A stretch of 64,000 bases of DNA from an uncultured Bacteriovoracaceae bacterium. Lineage in GTDB: Bacteria; Bdellovibrionota; Bacteriovoracia; Bacteriovoracales; Bacteriovoracaceae. Under the pieces are notes generated by a model that saw only the letters and a list, made by a program, of their open reading frames with translations, was not told the DNA's origin and searched no databases. Shown one piece after another: positions 1 through 8,254 of this stretch. The stretch spans positions 1-64,000 of the forward strand of contig CAKZUQ010000028.1 in assembly GCA_937923325.1 (NCBI GenBank), in the 5' to 3' direction. Numbering within the stretch: the first letter of the stretch is position 1; each line of letters starts with the position of its first letter. The translations under genes were made by a program, and so were the position numbers.

Positions 1-125
1 AAGCATAAGCTCTCCTTTCAAATAAAATAGTTTGTGGTGAATTTATTTTATCAGAAAATGAGCTTGTGCTTACTTTAGTAGATTAGTCTTGAAACAGGGC
101 ATCCCACTACGAACCGAGAAGAGCC
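1..125 (-). mobile_element. 5' end of an ISL3-type insertion sequence, running off the window
   Basis: Read on the minus strand, this stretch begins with GGCTCTTCTCGGTTCGTAG, resembling the GGCTCTT ends of ISL3-family elements. It continues through an untranslated leader and an AGGAG ribosome site to an ATG at 6-4 that leaves the window. The same roughly 118 bases occur at 55973-56090 in the opposite orientation, where they are followed by an ISL3-like transposase start (MLGRKITNFLG). The element end lies at about 125 and interrupts the transposase gene that follows. Confidence 0.75.
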
Positions 126-1188
126 GATCTTTAAGGATCTCTTTTCACATATTCAACAAACAAAACTTTTAGAGCAGTTCTCATTTATCGATATTGAGGA
201 TAAAGAATACTATCTTCTTGCTGTTGATGGCACTGGTTACTTTTCCTCAAATAAAATTAGATGTAACCAATGTTCACTGTACCACGAAGATAACGATGAG
301 AAACAGACCCGCTTTGGTCACAATGTTTTAGCCGCTTCGTTAGTTCATCCAAATAAAAAAGAAGTTATTAGTTTTTATCCTGAGCCTATTATGAAACAGG
401 ATGGGATAAAAAAGAATGATTGTGAATATAATGCTTTTAAAAGATTATTGGAAAGGTTTAAACAGGATCATCCAAAGTTGAGAGTTATCTTCTTGTTAGA
501 TGCTCTCTATGCAAATACAGCTCTAGTTAGGCTTCTCGAAGGCTATGATTATCCATATATAATCAGTGTAAAAGAGACAAAGAGTACTCTTTTTATGAAG
601 TTCAGGGAGCAGCAAAGGAGCAAACTAACAATCAAAGAAGTCGATACTTTTGAGCTTGGAGATAAAGTTAAAAAGCTGAAGACTAAAACTTATGAATACG
701 CTCAAAACCTTCAGTTAAATCAAGATAGAGATTCCTCTAAAGTTCACTTTGTAAACTTTAAGGAAAATATTAGCTGGACTAACAGAAAAGGAGAGCTCAA
801 AGAAGAGGTTAAGAAATTTTCTTACATAACAAATATAGAGACAACACCAACAAGCATAAGAATGATAGTTCAAGGAGGTCGAACACGCTGGAAAATAGAG
901 AACGAAACTTTTAATACACTAAAAAATCAGGATTACAATTTAGAACATAATTATGGACACGGTAATAATAATTTATCACTTAACTTTATCAACACGATGT
1001 TTTTGACATTTTTATTGGATCAAGTTCAACAAGCAAGTTGTCAAAAATTCAAAAGGCTTTTAGAGCGGATGGGAACAAAGAGAGCTCTTTGGGAGAAGAT
1101 TAGAGCAATTTTTGATATTTGTATTTTCGAAGATTGGGATAACTTTTGGGGGGTCGTTTTAAAAGAGCAGCCGCCAAATACGGGTTGA
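126..1188 (+). pseudogene. DDE transposase (IS4-superfamily-like), N-terminus lost
   Basis: The frame is open from the ISL3 end to a TGA at 1186-1188, so the first usable ATG (391) lies deep inside the protein. Visible catalytic-core segments are LLAVDGTGYFSS (first Asp), VIFLLDALYAN (second Asp) and RWKIENETFNTLK (Glu). A cysteine pair in IRCNQC and the phrase KQDGIKKNDCEYNAFKRLL are characteristic of this transposase group. The 5' part has been removed by the adjoining ISL3 insertion, so it is a relic. The exact IS family name is uncertain. Confidence 0.75.
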
Positions 1189-1475
1189 GATTAAGTGTCT
1201 TTTAATTTCTAAATAACCTGGTATCGAGTACTTTTTTTGAATTTTTATATTCTGCTTTATGTGGAGGGTGTAGTATTTTGAATAAAATCAAGAAGTTGTG
1301 ACTGTCCATTTTTTGGACACCCGCCGGTAATCTTTGTAAATTCATTGGATATTTAAGTAATTTCAATACTTTGGGATATTCTTTAGTGTCTAAAAAGTAT
1401 ACAGTTATTTTCGCAGTATGTAAATTTGTAACACAGTCTTTTGTGCGGGGCGCCTTTACCGTATACTCATCAACG
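1189..1475. other. Intergenic region between transposase relic and secreted protein
   Basis: No convincing reading frame is present. A short palindrome, TGTCCA-N5-TGGACA, lies at 1303-1319 and could be part of the right end of the relic element. A possible promoter precedes the leader at about 1455-1475, but no clean -35/-10 pair can be defended. Confidence 0.4.
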
Positions 1476-1543
1476 TAAATAAAAATTATATAAACGGTTT
1501 TAAAGAACCATTTAAATTATGAGCGAAAGCTCGAGGAGAAATT
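1476..1543 (+). promoter_or_regulatory. Structured leader, copy A
   Basis: This 68-base leader precedes a secreted-protein gene and recurs with two mismatches at 2114-2181. It can form GGTT-TTAAAG-AACC (about 1496-1509) and GAGC-GAAA-GCTC, a GNRA-type tetraloop hairpin sitting directly against the AGGAG ribosome site. The pairing and close duplication suggest a functional 5' untranslated element that controls translation. The mechanism is inferred. Confidence 0.55.
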
Positions 1544-1978
1544 ATGAAAAAACTATTAATTGGATTATTGGCAGTAGGAAGTATTTCATCTTTTGCTAAC
1601 TCTGACTGTACATATACAGCGATAGGACAAGACGGTTATCGTTTACATTTATCGGTAGAAAAGGCAATGAAAATCATTGATGCAGAAATGGCTAAAAAAG
1701 GCTTCACAAAGAAGTTTGATGAAGATGAAGCTGATGCTAAATATAAAGTTAAGTTTTGGACTGATATTACTGTTGGTGAATGGAATGGTCTTGATCATGA
1801 AATTGTAGGCGACAATGATGCAACTGCTAGTATTACTCGAATTTCTGACAATAAGAAACTTTATGCAGGGAGTGCTAGTGGAACTTCAGGCCTTGTTGGT
1901 GGAATTTTCAGAAAGGCAAAGTCTAGGGTATTGCTTAAGAGTATTTTGAAAAACTTTCCAAACTGTAGCGAATTATAA
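1544..1978 (+). CDS. Small secreted protein, shared-leader family (144 aa)
   Basis: The ATG follows GAGGAGAAATT, a strong ribosome site. Residues 1-19 (MKKLLIGLLAVGSISSFA) form a Sec signal peptide, and the mature part of about 125 residues carries two cysteines (near residues 21 and 140). The mature sequence has an early helix-like stretch (KAMKIIDAEMAKKGF) followed by a lysine/aspartate-rich strand region and a Gly/Ser loop (GSASGTSGLVGG). I recognise no family with confidence. The lipoprotein-like DUF4136 group has a similar layout but is only a guess. The signal peptide and leader are nearly identical to those of the next gene, while the mature parts are unrelated. Confidence 0.8.
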   Translation: MKKLLIGLLAVGSISSFANSDCTYTAIGQDGYRLHLSVEKAMKIIDAEMAKKGFTKKFDEDEADAKYKVKFWTDITVGEWNGLDHEIVGDNDATASITRISDNKKLYAGSASGTSGLVGGIFRKAKSRVLLKSILKNFPNCSEL

Positions 1979-2005
1979 GTCCATAAACTACTAGGAAATG
2001 AAACA

Positions 2006-2031
2006 AAGTCTGAATGAGAAAGTTCAGACTT
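2006..2031 (+). terminator. Hairpin after the first secreted-protein gene
   Basis: AAGTCTGAA and TTCAGACTT form a perfect 9-bp stem around an 8-base loop, 28 bases after the stop codon. The T-run is weak. A second stem follows at 2050-2081 (CTTGCTCGA/TCGAGCAAG). Confidence 0.6.
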
Positions 2032-2049
2032 AAATAACAAAAATTAAGA

Positions 2050-2081
2050 CTTGCTCGAAAAAGTCCGCTTAATCGAGCAAG
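2050..2081 (+). repeat. Second hairpin of the cassette spacer
   Basis: CTTGCTCGA pairs with TCGAGCAAG. Related inverted-repeat text (GCTC..GAGC, AGGCGAAAGC) recurs in the spacers near 5427-5534 and 7736-7761, so these spacers form a repeat family in the accessory zone. Confidence 0.5.
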
Positions 2082-2113
2082 AACATAAAGATAGAGAATT
2101 AAAAGGCGAAAGC

Positions 2114-2181
2114 TAAATAAAAACTATATAAACGGTTTTAAAGAACCATTTAAATTATAAGCGAAAGCTCGAGGAGAAATT
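2114..2181 (+). promoter_or_regulatory. Structured leader, copy B
   Basis: This is a 66/68 match to the leader at 1476-1543, and the identity continues about 40 bases into the coding region (to about 2223). The tetraloop hairpin is weakened to AGC-GAAA-GCT by a G-to-A change. The ribosome site GAGGAG is conserved. Confidence 0.55.
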
Positions 2182-2469
2182 ATGAAAAAACTATTAATTG
2201 GAATGTTGGTACTAGGAAGTTTTTCTGCTATGTCAGCAGAAGTTTTAATCTTAAAAACAGCCGCGAAAGGAAGAGCTGGTAACGATTACCGAGTTTATCC
2301 TTTTAGTGGCAACCTTATAGATGTAGCAAAATCCAAATCGATAAATGCATGTGAAGACTTAAATGGTGAAGTCATTAAAACAAAATGTGATGAAACTTGG
2401 GTCCATGGCTATAAAGCTTTTATGTGGAGCCAGGCTGCCGCATGTGTGACTGTTTGTCGCATAGATTAG
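2182..2469 (+). CDS. Small secreted protein, shared-leader family (95 aa)
   Basis: The ATG lies 8 bases after GAGGAG. The signal peptide MKKLLIGMLVLGSFSAMSA matches that of the upstream gene at DNA level, after which the two proteins diverge completely. The mature part of about 76 residues contains four cysteines (NACEDL, TKCDETW, AACVTVC), suggesting two disulphides in an exported protein. No known family is recognised. It reads as a second cassette with a shared export module and a different payload, and is followed by a strong terminator. Confidence 0.75.
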   Translation: MKKLLIGMLVLGSFSAMSAEVLILKTAAKGRAGNDYRVYPFSGNLIDVAKSKSINACEDLNGEVIKTKCDETWVHGYKAFMWSQAAACVTVCRID

Positions 2470-2567
2470 TTTTATAAGAAGGTGAGTTCAGTTGAGAGTG
2501 ATCTCTTTAAACACTAGGTTTTTAATCAATACGAGTATGAAAATACAATGAATTTATAAAGAAAGAA

Positions 2568-2600
2568 CGAAGGGCCAATCTTAGGCCCTTCGCTCGTTTA
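2568..2600 (+). terminator. Rho-independent terminator
   Basis: CGAAGGGCC and GGCCCTTCG form a 9-bp GC-rich stem with a 7-base loop, about 100 bases after the preceding stop codon, followed by CTCGTTT. Confidence 0.75.
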
Positions 2601-2648
2601 AGATTGCTCTTTAATAAAGTAAAAAATGAGCAGTGAAGTTAAATTTTT

Positions 2649-2840
2649 TTAGTAGCGAACTACTTGAACTGGTACAGGTGGAATCTCTACTTCCTCAGAA
2701 TCAATCACAGGCATATTAGTTAGTTTACTTTGTAGTTCTCCAGAGATTTCTTCATCTTCAAAGTTTTGTTCTATGCCTTCGGCTTTTTCTTTTTCCCATT
2801 GTTTCATTTCAACAGAGACGCTTCCTTGGCTACAGTTGGC
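2649..2840 (-). pseudogene. C-terminal fragment of an unknown protein, cut by IS66
   Basis: Read on the minus strand, a frame enters from the IS66 end and continues for about 63 codons to a TAA at 2651-2649. It is rich in Glu, ends in VPVQVVRY, and contains MKQWEKEKAEG near the break. No start codon or ribosome site belongs to it, and the remainder is not found on the other side of the IS66 element, so it is the tail of a disrupted gene. Its function cannot be told. Confidence 0.45.
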
Positions 2841-2908
2841 GTGTCCCTTCGGCTAGCCTGCGTGAATTAGCCCTTCAAAAATGAGATCATCGTCTCGCCC
2901 CAGCTTAA
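2841..2908. repeat. IS66 left terminal repeat (68 bp, perfect partner at 5313-5380)
   Basis: The whole 68 bases reappear as an exact reverse complement at 5313-5380. That is far longer than a normal IS66 terminal repeat, so it reflects duplication of the left end rather than an ordinary inverted terminus. Confidence 0.85.
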
Positions 2909-2930
2909 CTGATTTTTAAGGAGAGAGACG

Positions 2931-3320
2931 ATGAATAATTACTCAATAAAAAACTTCCGGGAACGACTTGACCAATGGAGACAAGAAACACCTGACCATA
3001 GAACCCTTGTTGTACCTGAGTCTATAATGGCTGAACTTTTAGAACTGATTTCTATGTCATCAAGGTCTTATGTTGCAAAAAGACTAAAAATTGATACTGT
3101 ACTTCTTGCCCAGAGAATTAAATCCTTTGAATTAGAGAGTGATATCTCAATCGAGTTTGTTGAACTATCACCTGCTACACCTCCTGAGGTTGAGCACAAG
3201 GAATCTATATCAATAGGTAAAGTCGAATACATCTCAAGTTCCGGCACAAAAATCAATTTTCATTTACCTGATCTGAATGCCTCCGCAGTATCAAGTATAT
3301 TGAAGGATAGAGCATCATGA
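2931..3320 (+). CDS. tnpA: IS66 accessory protein TnpA
   Basis: First gene of the IS66 element (129 aa), starting after AAGGAGAGAGACG. It has a basic, helical N-terminus with a helix-turn-helix-like stretch (SSRSYVAKRLKIDTVLLAQRIK, near residues 43-64) and an acidic tail. In IS66 elements this small protein is needed with TnpB for efficient transposition, but its mechanism is unclear. Its stop overlaps the start of tnpB by 4 bases (ATGA), implying translational coupling. Confidence 0.75.
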   Translation: MNNYSIKNFRERLDQWRQETPDHRTLVVPESIMAELLELISMSSRSYVAKRLKIDTVLLAQRIKSFELESDISIEFVELSPATPPEVEHKESISIGKVEYISSSGTKINFHLPDLNASAVSSILKDRAS

Positions 3321-3667
3321 TCAATCTTAAAAAGGATCAAAAAGTATTTGTAGCTGTTGAACCTGTCGACTTTAGGCAAGGAATCGATAGATTAAAGCAG
3401 TACTGTAAATCAACAATTAAAAGAGACCCACAGTCTGGAGCATTGTTTATTTTCAAAAACAAAAGAAACTTTTCTATTAAAATTCTTGTATATGATGGTG
3501 AGGCCTTTTGGCTTTGCATGAGACGCCTGTCTAAAGGTAAAATCCCTTGGTGGCCTGTAAAAGGAAGAAATCATCGAAGTATTACAAAAGATGAACTTAC
3601 AAGACTTATTGCACCTCAAGTCTTTGCAGGTGAAGTTAATAGTAATGATTGGAAAAAATTAATTTAA
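3317..3667 (+). CDS. tnpB: IS66 accessory protein TnpB
   Basis: A 116-aa protein with the family signature VDFRQGIDRL near residue 17, followed by SGALFIFKNKRNFSIKILVYDGEAFWLCMRRL. The typical IS66 Orf2 motifs (RKGIDGL, LFVFRNRR, KLLYWDG) are all represented in diverged form. Length is normal for the family (about 115 aa). It is required for transposition alongside TnpA and TnpC. Confidence 0.9.
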   Translation: MINLKKDQKVFVAVEPVDFRQGIDRLKQYCKSTIKRDPQSGALFIFKNKRNFSIKILVYDGEAFWLCMRRLSKGKIPWWPVKGRNHRSITKDELTRLIAPQVFAGEVNSNDWKKLI

Positions 3668-3711
3668 AAAAGTAATAGGCCATACGTGATAAATAATTTA
3701 TTATTTGTTTA

Positions 3712-5268
3712 ATGAAAAAGAATGAACCAAATACAGTTGAACTGACAGAAAAAGAACTTCAAAAGTTAAAAGCTGATATCAATTCAAGCAATTTATCGGA
3801 TGAGCAAAAGAAGCTTATAAACGATGCTTTATCTGGCATGAGTTGGATGTCTAAACTCCTCAAGAGAAATAAACTCAATATCAAAAAAATAAAGAAACTA
3901 TTTGGGTTTCAATCTGAAAAGAAAGATAATTTAGAATCTGATAAAAAGAACAAACAAGATCTACCAAAGCCACCACGTAACAGAGCTGGTGGCAAAGGTC
4001 GCAATGGTAAAAATGGTAAAGATAAATTTACTGGAGCTAAAAAAGTCATTTGTAATCATGATGAGCTAGAGTCTGGGGATCGATGTCCGGCATGTGATCG
4101 CGGAAATCTCTACAATATTGATGTTGGCAGCTTTATAACTATTAGAGGAAGTGCTCCTTTAGTTGCAACGGAGTATGAACTTGAAAAACTTAGATGCTCC
4201 GGCTGTGGAGAAGTATTTACAGCAAGCCTGCCTGATGGAGTTGAAAAGTCTAAGTTTGATGCTACAAGCGATGCAATGATTGCTCTGAGTCGTTATGAAC
4301 TTGGAGTTCCAATGTTCAGATTATCAAAAATTCAAAGTCGAATGGATATGCCAGTTCCAGAGAGTACACAGTGGGAGCGTATAGAGCATTTAGCAGCTCC
4401 TTGTTTTGCTATTTATAACAATCTTAAGGAAATTGCTGCAAATGGAGATTTAGCTTACATTGATGACACCACAGCAAAAATTATAGATTTCTCACCACCT
4501 AAAAATGAAAGAAAAGGATTATATACAACAGGAGTTGTCAGTAAGCTAAAAGATAAAGTTATAAAGCTTTTCTTTACTGGTAATCGACATGCTGGTGAAA
4601 ACTTTAGTTCATTGTTGAAGCTTAGAACTAACGACAATCCAATGATTCAAATGAGTGATGCTCTAGCTTCAAATATAAATAACGAGATGCAGACAATCAT
4701 TTGTAATTGCTTAACTCATTGTCGCCGAAATTTTGTAGTAGTGTATGAAGAAGAGCCTCAGAAGATTAGTTACATAATAAGTTTGTTTGCAAAAATATAT
4801 CATGTAGAGAAAATAGCTTTATCCAGGAGGTTAACAGCAAATCAAAGACTTTCATTTCTTCAAAAGAAGTGCACTAAGGTCATGGTTAAGATGAGACGCT
4901 GGTGCCTTAAGATGTTTAATTTAGATAAAGTTGAACCTAACTCCAATATGGGTCTTGCGATTCAATACCTGCTTAGGCATTGGAATAAACTTACTCAATT
5001 TTTAAGAGTTGAGGGAGCACCAATTTGTAACAACATTGTTGAGAGGCTTATAAAGACAGCAATAGTTCATAGGAAAAATTCTTTGTTTTATAAGACTCAG
5101 CATGGAGCCTTAATTGGGGATATTATGATGAGTCTGATCCAAACATGTGTATCCGCTGGTAAGAATCCCTTTGAATATTTAACAGCTCTTGGCCAAAGTA
5201 GGAGTAACGTTTTTAAGAGTCCTGAGAAATGGATGCCTTGGAATTTCGAAACAAATTTATCAGTATAA
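3712..5268 (+). CDS. tnpC: IS66 transposase TnpC
   Basis: This 518-aa protein has an acidic/lysine-rich N-terminal coiled segment, a basic Gly/Asn linker (near residues 85-105), a zinc-binding CPACDRGN..CSGCGEVF region (about 125-170), and a DDE core with YIDDTTAK, QMSDALASN and NNIVERLIK as likely Asp, Asp and Glu positions. Length matches full-size IS66 TnpC and there is no internal stop, so the enzyme looks intact. The ATG lacks a clear ribosome site and lies 44 bases after tnpB. Confidence 0.9.
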   Translation: MKKNEPNTVELTEKELQKLKADINSSNLSDEQKKLINDALSGMSWMSKLLKRNKLNIKKIKKLFGFQSEKKDNLESDKKNKQDLPKPPRNRAGGKGRNGKNGKDKFTGAKKVICNHDELESGDRCPACDRGNLYNIDVGSFITIRGSAPLVATEYELEKLRCSGCGEVFTASLPDGVEKSKFDATSDAMIALSRYELGVPMFRLSKIQSRMDMPVPESTQWERIEHLAAPCFAIYNNLKEIAANGDLAYIDDTTAKIIDFSPPKNERKGLYTTGVVSKLKDKVIKLFFTGNRHAGENFSSLLKLRTNDNPMIQMSDALASNINNEMQTIICNCLTHCRRNFVVVYEEEPQKISYIISLFAKIYHVEKIALSRRLTANQRLSFLQKKCTKVMVKMRRWCLKMFNLDKVEPNSNMGLAIQYLLRHWNKLTQFLRVEGAPICNNIVERLIKTAIVHRKNSLFYKTQHGALIGDIMMSLIQTCVSAGKNPFEYLTALGQSRSNVFKSPEKWMPWNFETNLSV

Positions 5269-5287
5269 ATTACTTAAAGGATGAGCT

Positions 5288-5380
5288 CACGCAGACCAGC
5301 CGAAGGGACACGTTAAGCTGGGGCGAGACGATGATCTCATTTTTGAAGGGCTAATTCACGCAGGCTAGCCGAAGGGACAC
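5288..5380. repeat. Compound right end of IS66: direct 24-bp repeats
   Basis: CACGCAG..AGCCGAAGGGACAC occurs at 5288-5311 and again at 5357-5380 with two mismatches. The bases between belong to an inverted copy of the IS66 left end (5313-5380). The structure looks like the remnant of a second, oppositely oriented IS66 copy joined to the first. Confidence 0.7.
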
Positions 5381-5417
5381 CTTAAAGATAATGGATCAGA
5401 TCTTTTAAACTAATATT
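5381..5417 (+). repeat. 37-bp copy of the 3' end of the LysR-like gene (9083-9119)
   Basis: Directly after the IS66 end, 37 bases are identical to the last codons and stop (..KDNGSDLLN, TAA) plus 7 following bases of the regulator at 8255-9115. Downstream spacers are only loosely alike. It is the residue of a second copy of that gene, or of a recombination event at the IS66 end. Confidence 0.8.
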
Positions 5418-5508
5418 TTATTTATGGCTTTCGCCTTTTATTTCTTTGTCTTTATGTTTTCACTCAAAAAAACTAAGTTTGATGAGTGAATTTTATTCTT
5501 CTTTTTAA

Positions 5509-5534
5509 AGTCCCAGCTCTTTCGAGCAAGGACT
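5509..5534 (-). terminator. Cassette hairpin downstream of the 170-aa secreted protein
   Basis: AGTCC/GGACT with an inner GCTC-TTTC-GAGC stem lies 19 bases beyond the stop of the minus-strand gene. The same design (AGTCC..GGACT) occurs at 7736-7761 and 9211-9237, each time just downstream of a small minus-strand secreted-protein gene. Confidence 0.55.
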
Positions 5535-5552
5535 CTTTATTTAATTAGTCTT

Positions 5553-6065
5553 TTATTTACATGAAATAGATGTGATAACATCTTTACTTTTTGCTTCATA
5601 AATCACTTCAACAAATCCATCATGTCTAAACCATCCATCAGCTGTTGTGTTTCTTGGAAGATATCTTCTTGATGCCGATTCAGTACTAGGCATTAGTCTT
5701 GATTCTTTTAACTTTTTCGAGACAACAACTCCGTTATTATTTACCTTTATAATATTCCCAAATGGATTAATAATTGTACCGACTGTATGTCCCAGCGCTT
5801 CTGTGAATCCTTGAACCTTACAAATACCATTTAAATCGCTGTCTTTAGAGAAGTTATCTTTAGCAGTTTCAAGTTCTCCGCAATTGTAGACTAAAGTACA
5901 ATTCATAACACCATAAATATATGCCCTAATATTCTTTTTGAAAGATTTAGCTGTTGGTGTTCCAACAATTTTAGTGCCATTTTCAATCCCTGGGTTCTTA
6001 ATAATAGTATCTGCAAATGAGCTAAAGCTACCTAACACCAATAATCCAACCAGTAATCTTTTCAT
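5553..6065 (-). CDS. Small secreted protein, shared signal-peptide family (170 aa)
   Basis: I chose the ATG at 6065 because GGAGATGAAATT precedes it and the protein then starts with a signal peptide, MKRLLVGLLVLGSFSSFA. A longer frame to 6137 would bury this peptide. The signal closely resembles those at 1544 and 2182, though its 5' leader is not the duplicated one. The mature part has five cysteines, including a C-terminal SCK and a close pair in MNCTLVYNCGEL, and a Gly/Asn-rich centre (TIINPFGNIIKVNNNG). No family is recognised. It is exported and possibly disulphide-bonded. Confidence 0.7.
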   Translation of the reverse strand: MKRLLVGLLVLGSFSSFADTIIKNPGIENGTKIVGTPTAKSFKKNIRAYIYGVMNCTLVYNCGELETAKDNFSKDSDLNGICKVQGFTEALGHTVGTIINPFGNIIKVNNNGVVVSKKLKESRLMPSTESASRRYLPRNTTADGWFRHDGFVEVIYEAKSKDVITSISCK

Positions 6066-6283
6066 AATTTCATCTCCAATTTTGTGGTCATAAACCAAAT
6101 GTTGATATTGTCCCAAAACTGTAGCGTAAATCATCACCCTAAGCTCAAGACGTTGTTTATATTAATTAAATTCTAAGTGATTCTTAAATTTTCTGATAGA
6201 TCAGTTGTAAAATTGACTTACTCATTTTGAAAGTGTCGAAAGTTTATGCAATTTTTTTGAAAGATGTTGAGTCCCAGCGAAAG

Positions 6284-7555
6284 TGTCCTATTAACTTCCC
6301 AGCGAAAATGTCTTACTTGGTGAGTCACACTACTTGCTTATTATGCCCATAAACCCTTTGGCTTTTTATTAGCCTTGGATAAACTTCTTTTCCCATAATA
6401 TCAAAACTTTGAGATCCATCAATGTGGGTATTTATATTCACCTCTCTTCCTCTATAGCAAAACTTTTCATTAATTAACCAAGTTAATGAGTCGTAAGAAA
6501 ATATATTTCCTACTCCTATTTTTCGTCTTTCTTTTTTACAAAATATTCGATCTAAACTTCCAAAAATATTTCTCCTATAGGCTTTCTCTGAGCACGCAGG
6601 CTCCACTGAAAATTGTTTGTTAAATTTATCTATAAAAACATTTTTCAAAAAATCATTTGCCTCTTCAATTTTTTGTATATTGTAAAACTTTAGCTCGGCT
6701 ACAAGTCTGCCTTACAAGGTTCTAAAAAGCCTCTCAACACGCCCTTTCGCTTGTGGTGAATTTGCTAGTATTAACCTAATATTTAACTGCTCAAAGGCTC
6801 TCGATATTTGTGACTCCCACTCTCGATCAATCTTTCCATAAATTCCAGCTTGATCCATATAGAATGCTTCTGGAATACCATTAACATCAACGACCTTCTT
6901 AATAACTTTTAGCGAGTGCATAGACTTTTCTCCATAAAAAAATTCTGCAGCAACGATCTTTCCAATAGCATCACCTATTGCTGCTATAAGGTCTGATCTG
7001 TGATTCCCGAACCAAGGATGATCACTCCCGTCAAATTGAATTAACATTCCTTCTTGGGGCATCCGAGGCCTTGGTTTGAAAGATCTTCTCTTAGCCCTTC
7101 TTGGTGACTTTACGAGATTGTGTTTTGAAGCAATTCTGTGGAGGGTTGATTTAGCAATAGAAATATTTTCATGAGATTGAAGCATTTCTTCAAAGTGAGT
7201 TAAATTAAAACCGTTATACTTATAAGTTAATAAATCAATAATTAAGGCTTCTATTTTTTCAGGAGTTTTATTTTCAGGACTACTACCAGAATTTTTATGA
7301 ATAACTCCGAAGAAGTCTTCTTCTTTAACTCTCTTAATAATTCTCTGTGACTGCCTATATGATTTTCCAGAGATTTCAGAAAACTGTTTTATGGAGTATT
7401 TTCCACTTAATACTGCACAGGCAAGCCTATAAAGTTTGATTTGTTTAGCATCCATGCTTACTTTTCCCATTGTTGACTCCAATATTTTAATACTGGAGTA
7501 TTGTAATATTAATGCGTTAAGCAAGACATTTTCGCTGGGAAATAGTAATAGGACA
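6284..7555 (-). mobile_element. ISNCY-type insertion sequence, inactivated
   Basis: Imperfect inverted ends frame the transposase: TGTCCTATTA followed shortly by CCCAGCGAAAATGTCTT on the left (6284-6317), and the reverse complement on the right (about 7521-7555). The CCCAGCGAAA motif also occurs just outside the left end (6273). The transposase carries one in-frame stop, so the copy is probably dead unless complemented. Confidence 0.7.
6325..7524 (-). pseudogene. ISNCY-type transposase with one nonsense codon
   Basis: The frame from 7524 to 6325 is continuous except for a TAA at 6714-6712, where related proteins have Gln (..SPQAKGRVERLFRTL-stop-GRLVAELK..). The N-terminus carries a helix-turn-helix (KQFSEISGKSYRQSQRIIKRV). 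The integrase-type catalytic core shows QFDGSDHPWF (Asp), YMDQAGIYG (Asp) and SPQAKGRVERLF (Glu). With the stop read through it would be about 399 aa, close to family size. A single CAA-to-TAA change therefore explains the loss. Confidence 0.8.
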
Positions 7556-7735
7556 TAATCGTCTAGCTTCTATACACTACCTTTTTGAACAAAATAACGG
7601 ACCAAGTTTGGCCCGCTCAATTTTTTTGAACTTTAATAAATTTCAGATGTTTTAATTTCTAGTGATTTATTTTACATACATATAAAAGTTAGCCTTTTAA
7701 AACAAAATTTCTTAATTTTTTGTTCTTCTTTTTTA

Positions 7736-7761
7736 AGTCCTAGCTCTTTCGAGTCAGGACT
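7736..7761 (-). terminator. Cassette hairpin downstream of the 118-aa secreted protein
   Basis: AGTCCT..AGGACT with an inner CTC-TTTC-GAG pairing, 17 bases past the minus-strand stop. It closely resembles the hairpin at 5509-5534. Confidence 0.6.
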
Positions 7762-7777
7762 AATTCTTTCTCTAGTA

Positions 7778-8134
7778 TTAATCACACCTTCCTGAATGCC
7801 TGTATCGCCCTCTGCGCGGACATGAATAATTTGTCGAAATATTTCTCCAGGTCCTACAATTAACCTCAGTAGATAGCTCCTCAGCTACAATCCAGTTCCC
7901 ATCAATATCAAGAACTTCTACTACACCTGTAGCATCTACTCCATCACAAAGCTCAATACTATACCTCTTATCTTCTCCGTACCTAAATCTATCAAAGTTA
8001 CAGCCGTCACCAACAAGTGACTGAATATTAACTCGGATTTGACCGTTACTGGTATTGCACTTTAAGATTAATGGAGCTGCATAGAGCGACAAAGAGCTTA
8101 GTAACAGAACTGTAGAGATAATCATTTTTTTCAT
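7778..8134 (-). CDS. Small secreted cysteine-rich protein (118 aa)
   Basis: The ATG at 8134 lies 8 bases after AAGGAAG; a TTG one codon upstream is less likely. Signal peptide MKKMIISTVLLLSSLSLYA is followed by a mature part of about 99 residues with six cysteines (LKCN, DGCNF, ELCDG, VNCRTW, YSCPRR and GRCD at the C-terminus). This pattern suggests three disulphides, and the tail is strongly basic (PRRGRYRHSGR). No family is recognised. It is flanked by the ISNCY element on one side and diverges from the LysR-like regulator on the other. Confidence 0.75.
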   Translation of the reverse strand: MKKMIISTVLLLSSLSLYAAPLILKCNTSNGQIRVNIQSLVGDGCNFDRFRYGEDKRYSIELCDGVDATGVVEVLDIDGNWIVAEELSTEVNCRTWRNISTNYSCPRRGRYRHSGRCD

Positions 8135-8254
8135 CAAATACTTCCTTTTTTATTGTATTTATTAATTAGTGGAATCTATAGATATCAAAACCTATCCTAG
8201 CTATCAATAACATTTATAGCAATAAGACTTGTTATTAGGAGCAAGCTTTGATAC

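Larger units (their letters stand above)
2841..5311 (+). mobile_element. IS66-family insertion sequence, all three genes intact
   Basis: The element contains tnpA, tnpB and tnpC in the usual order. Its left end begins GTGTCCCTTCGGCTAGCC (2841). A matching right inverted end (CACGCAG..AGCCGAAGGGACAC, 5288-5311) follows tnpC after about 20 bases. Beyond that lies an extra inverted copy of the left 68 bases (5313-5380), so the right boundary is compound. No 8-bp target duplication could be matched. Confidence 0.8.
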
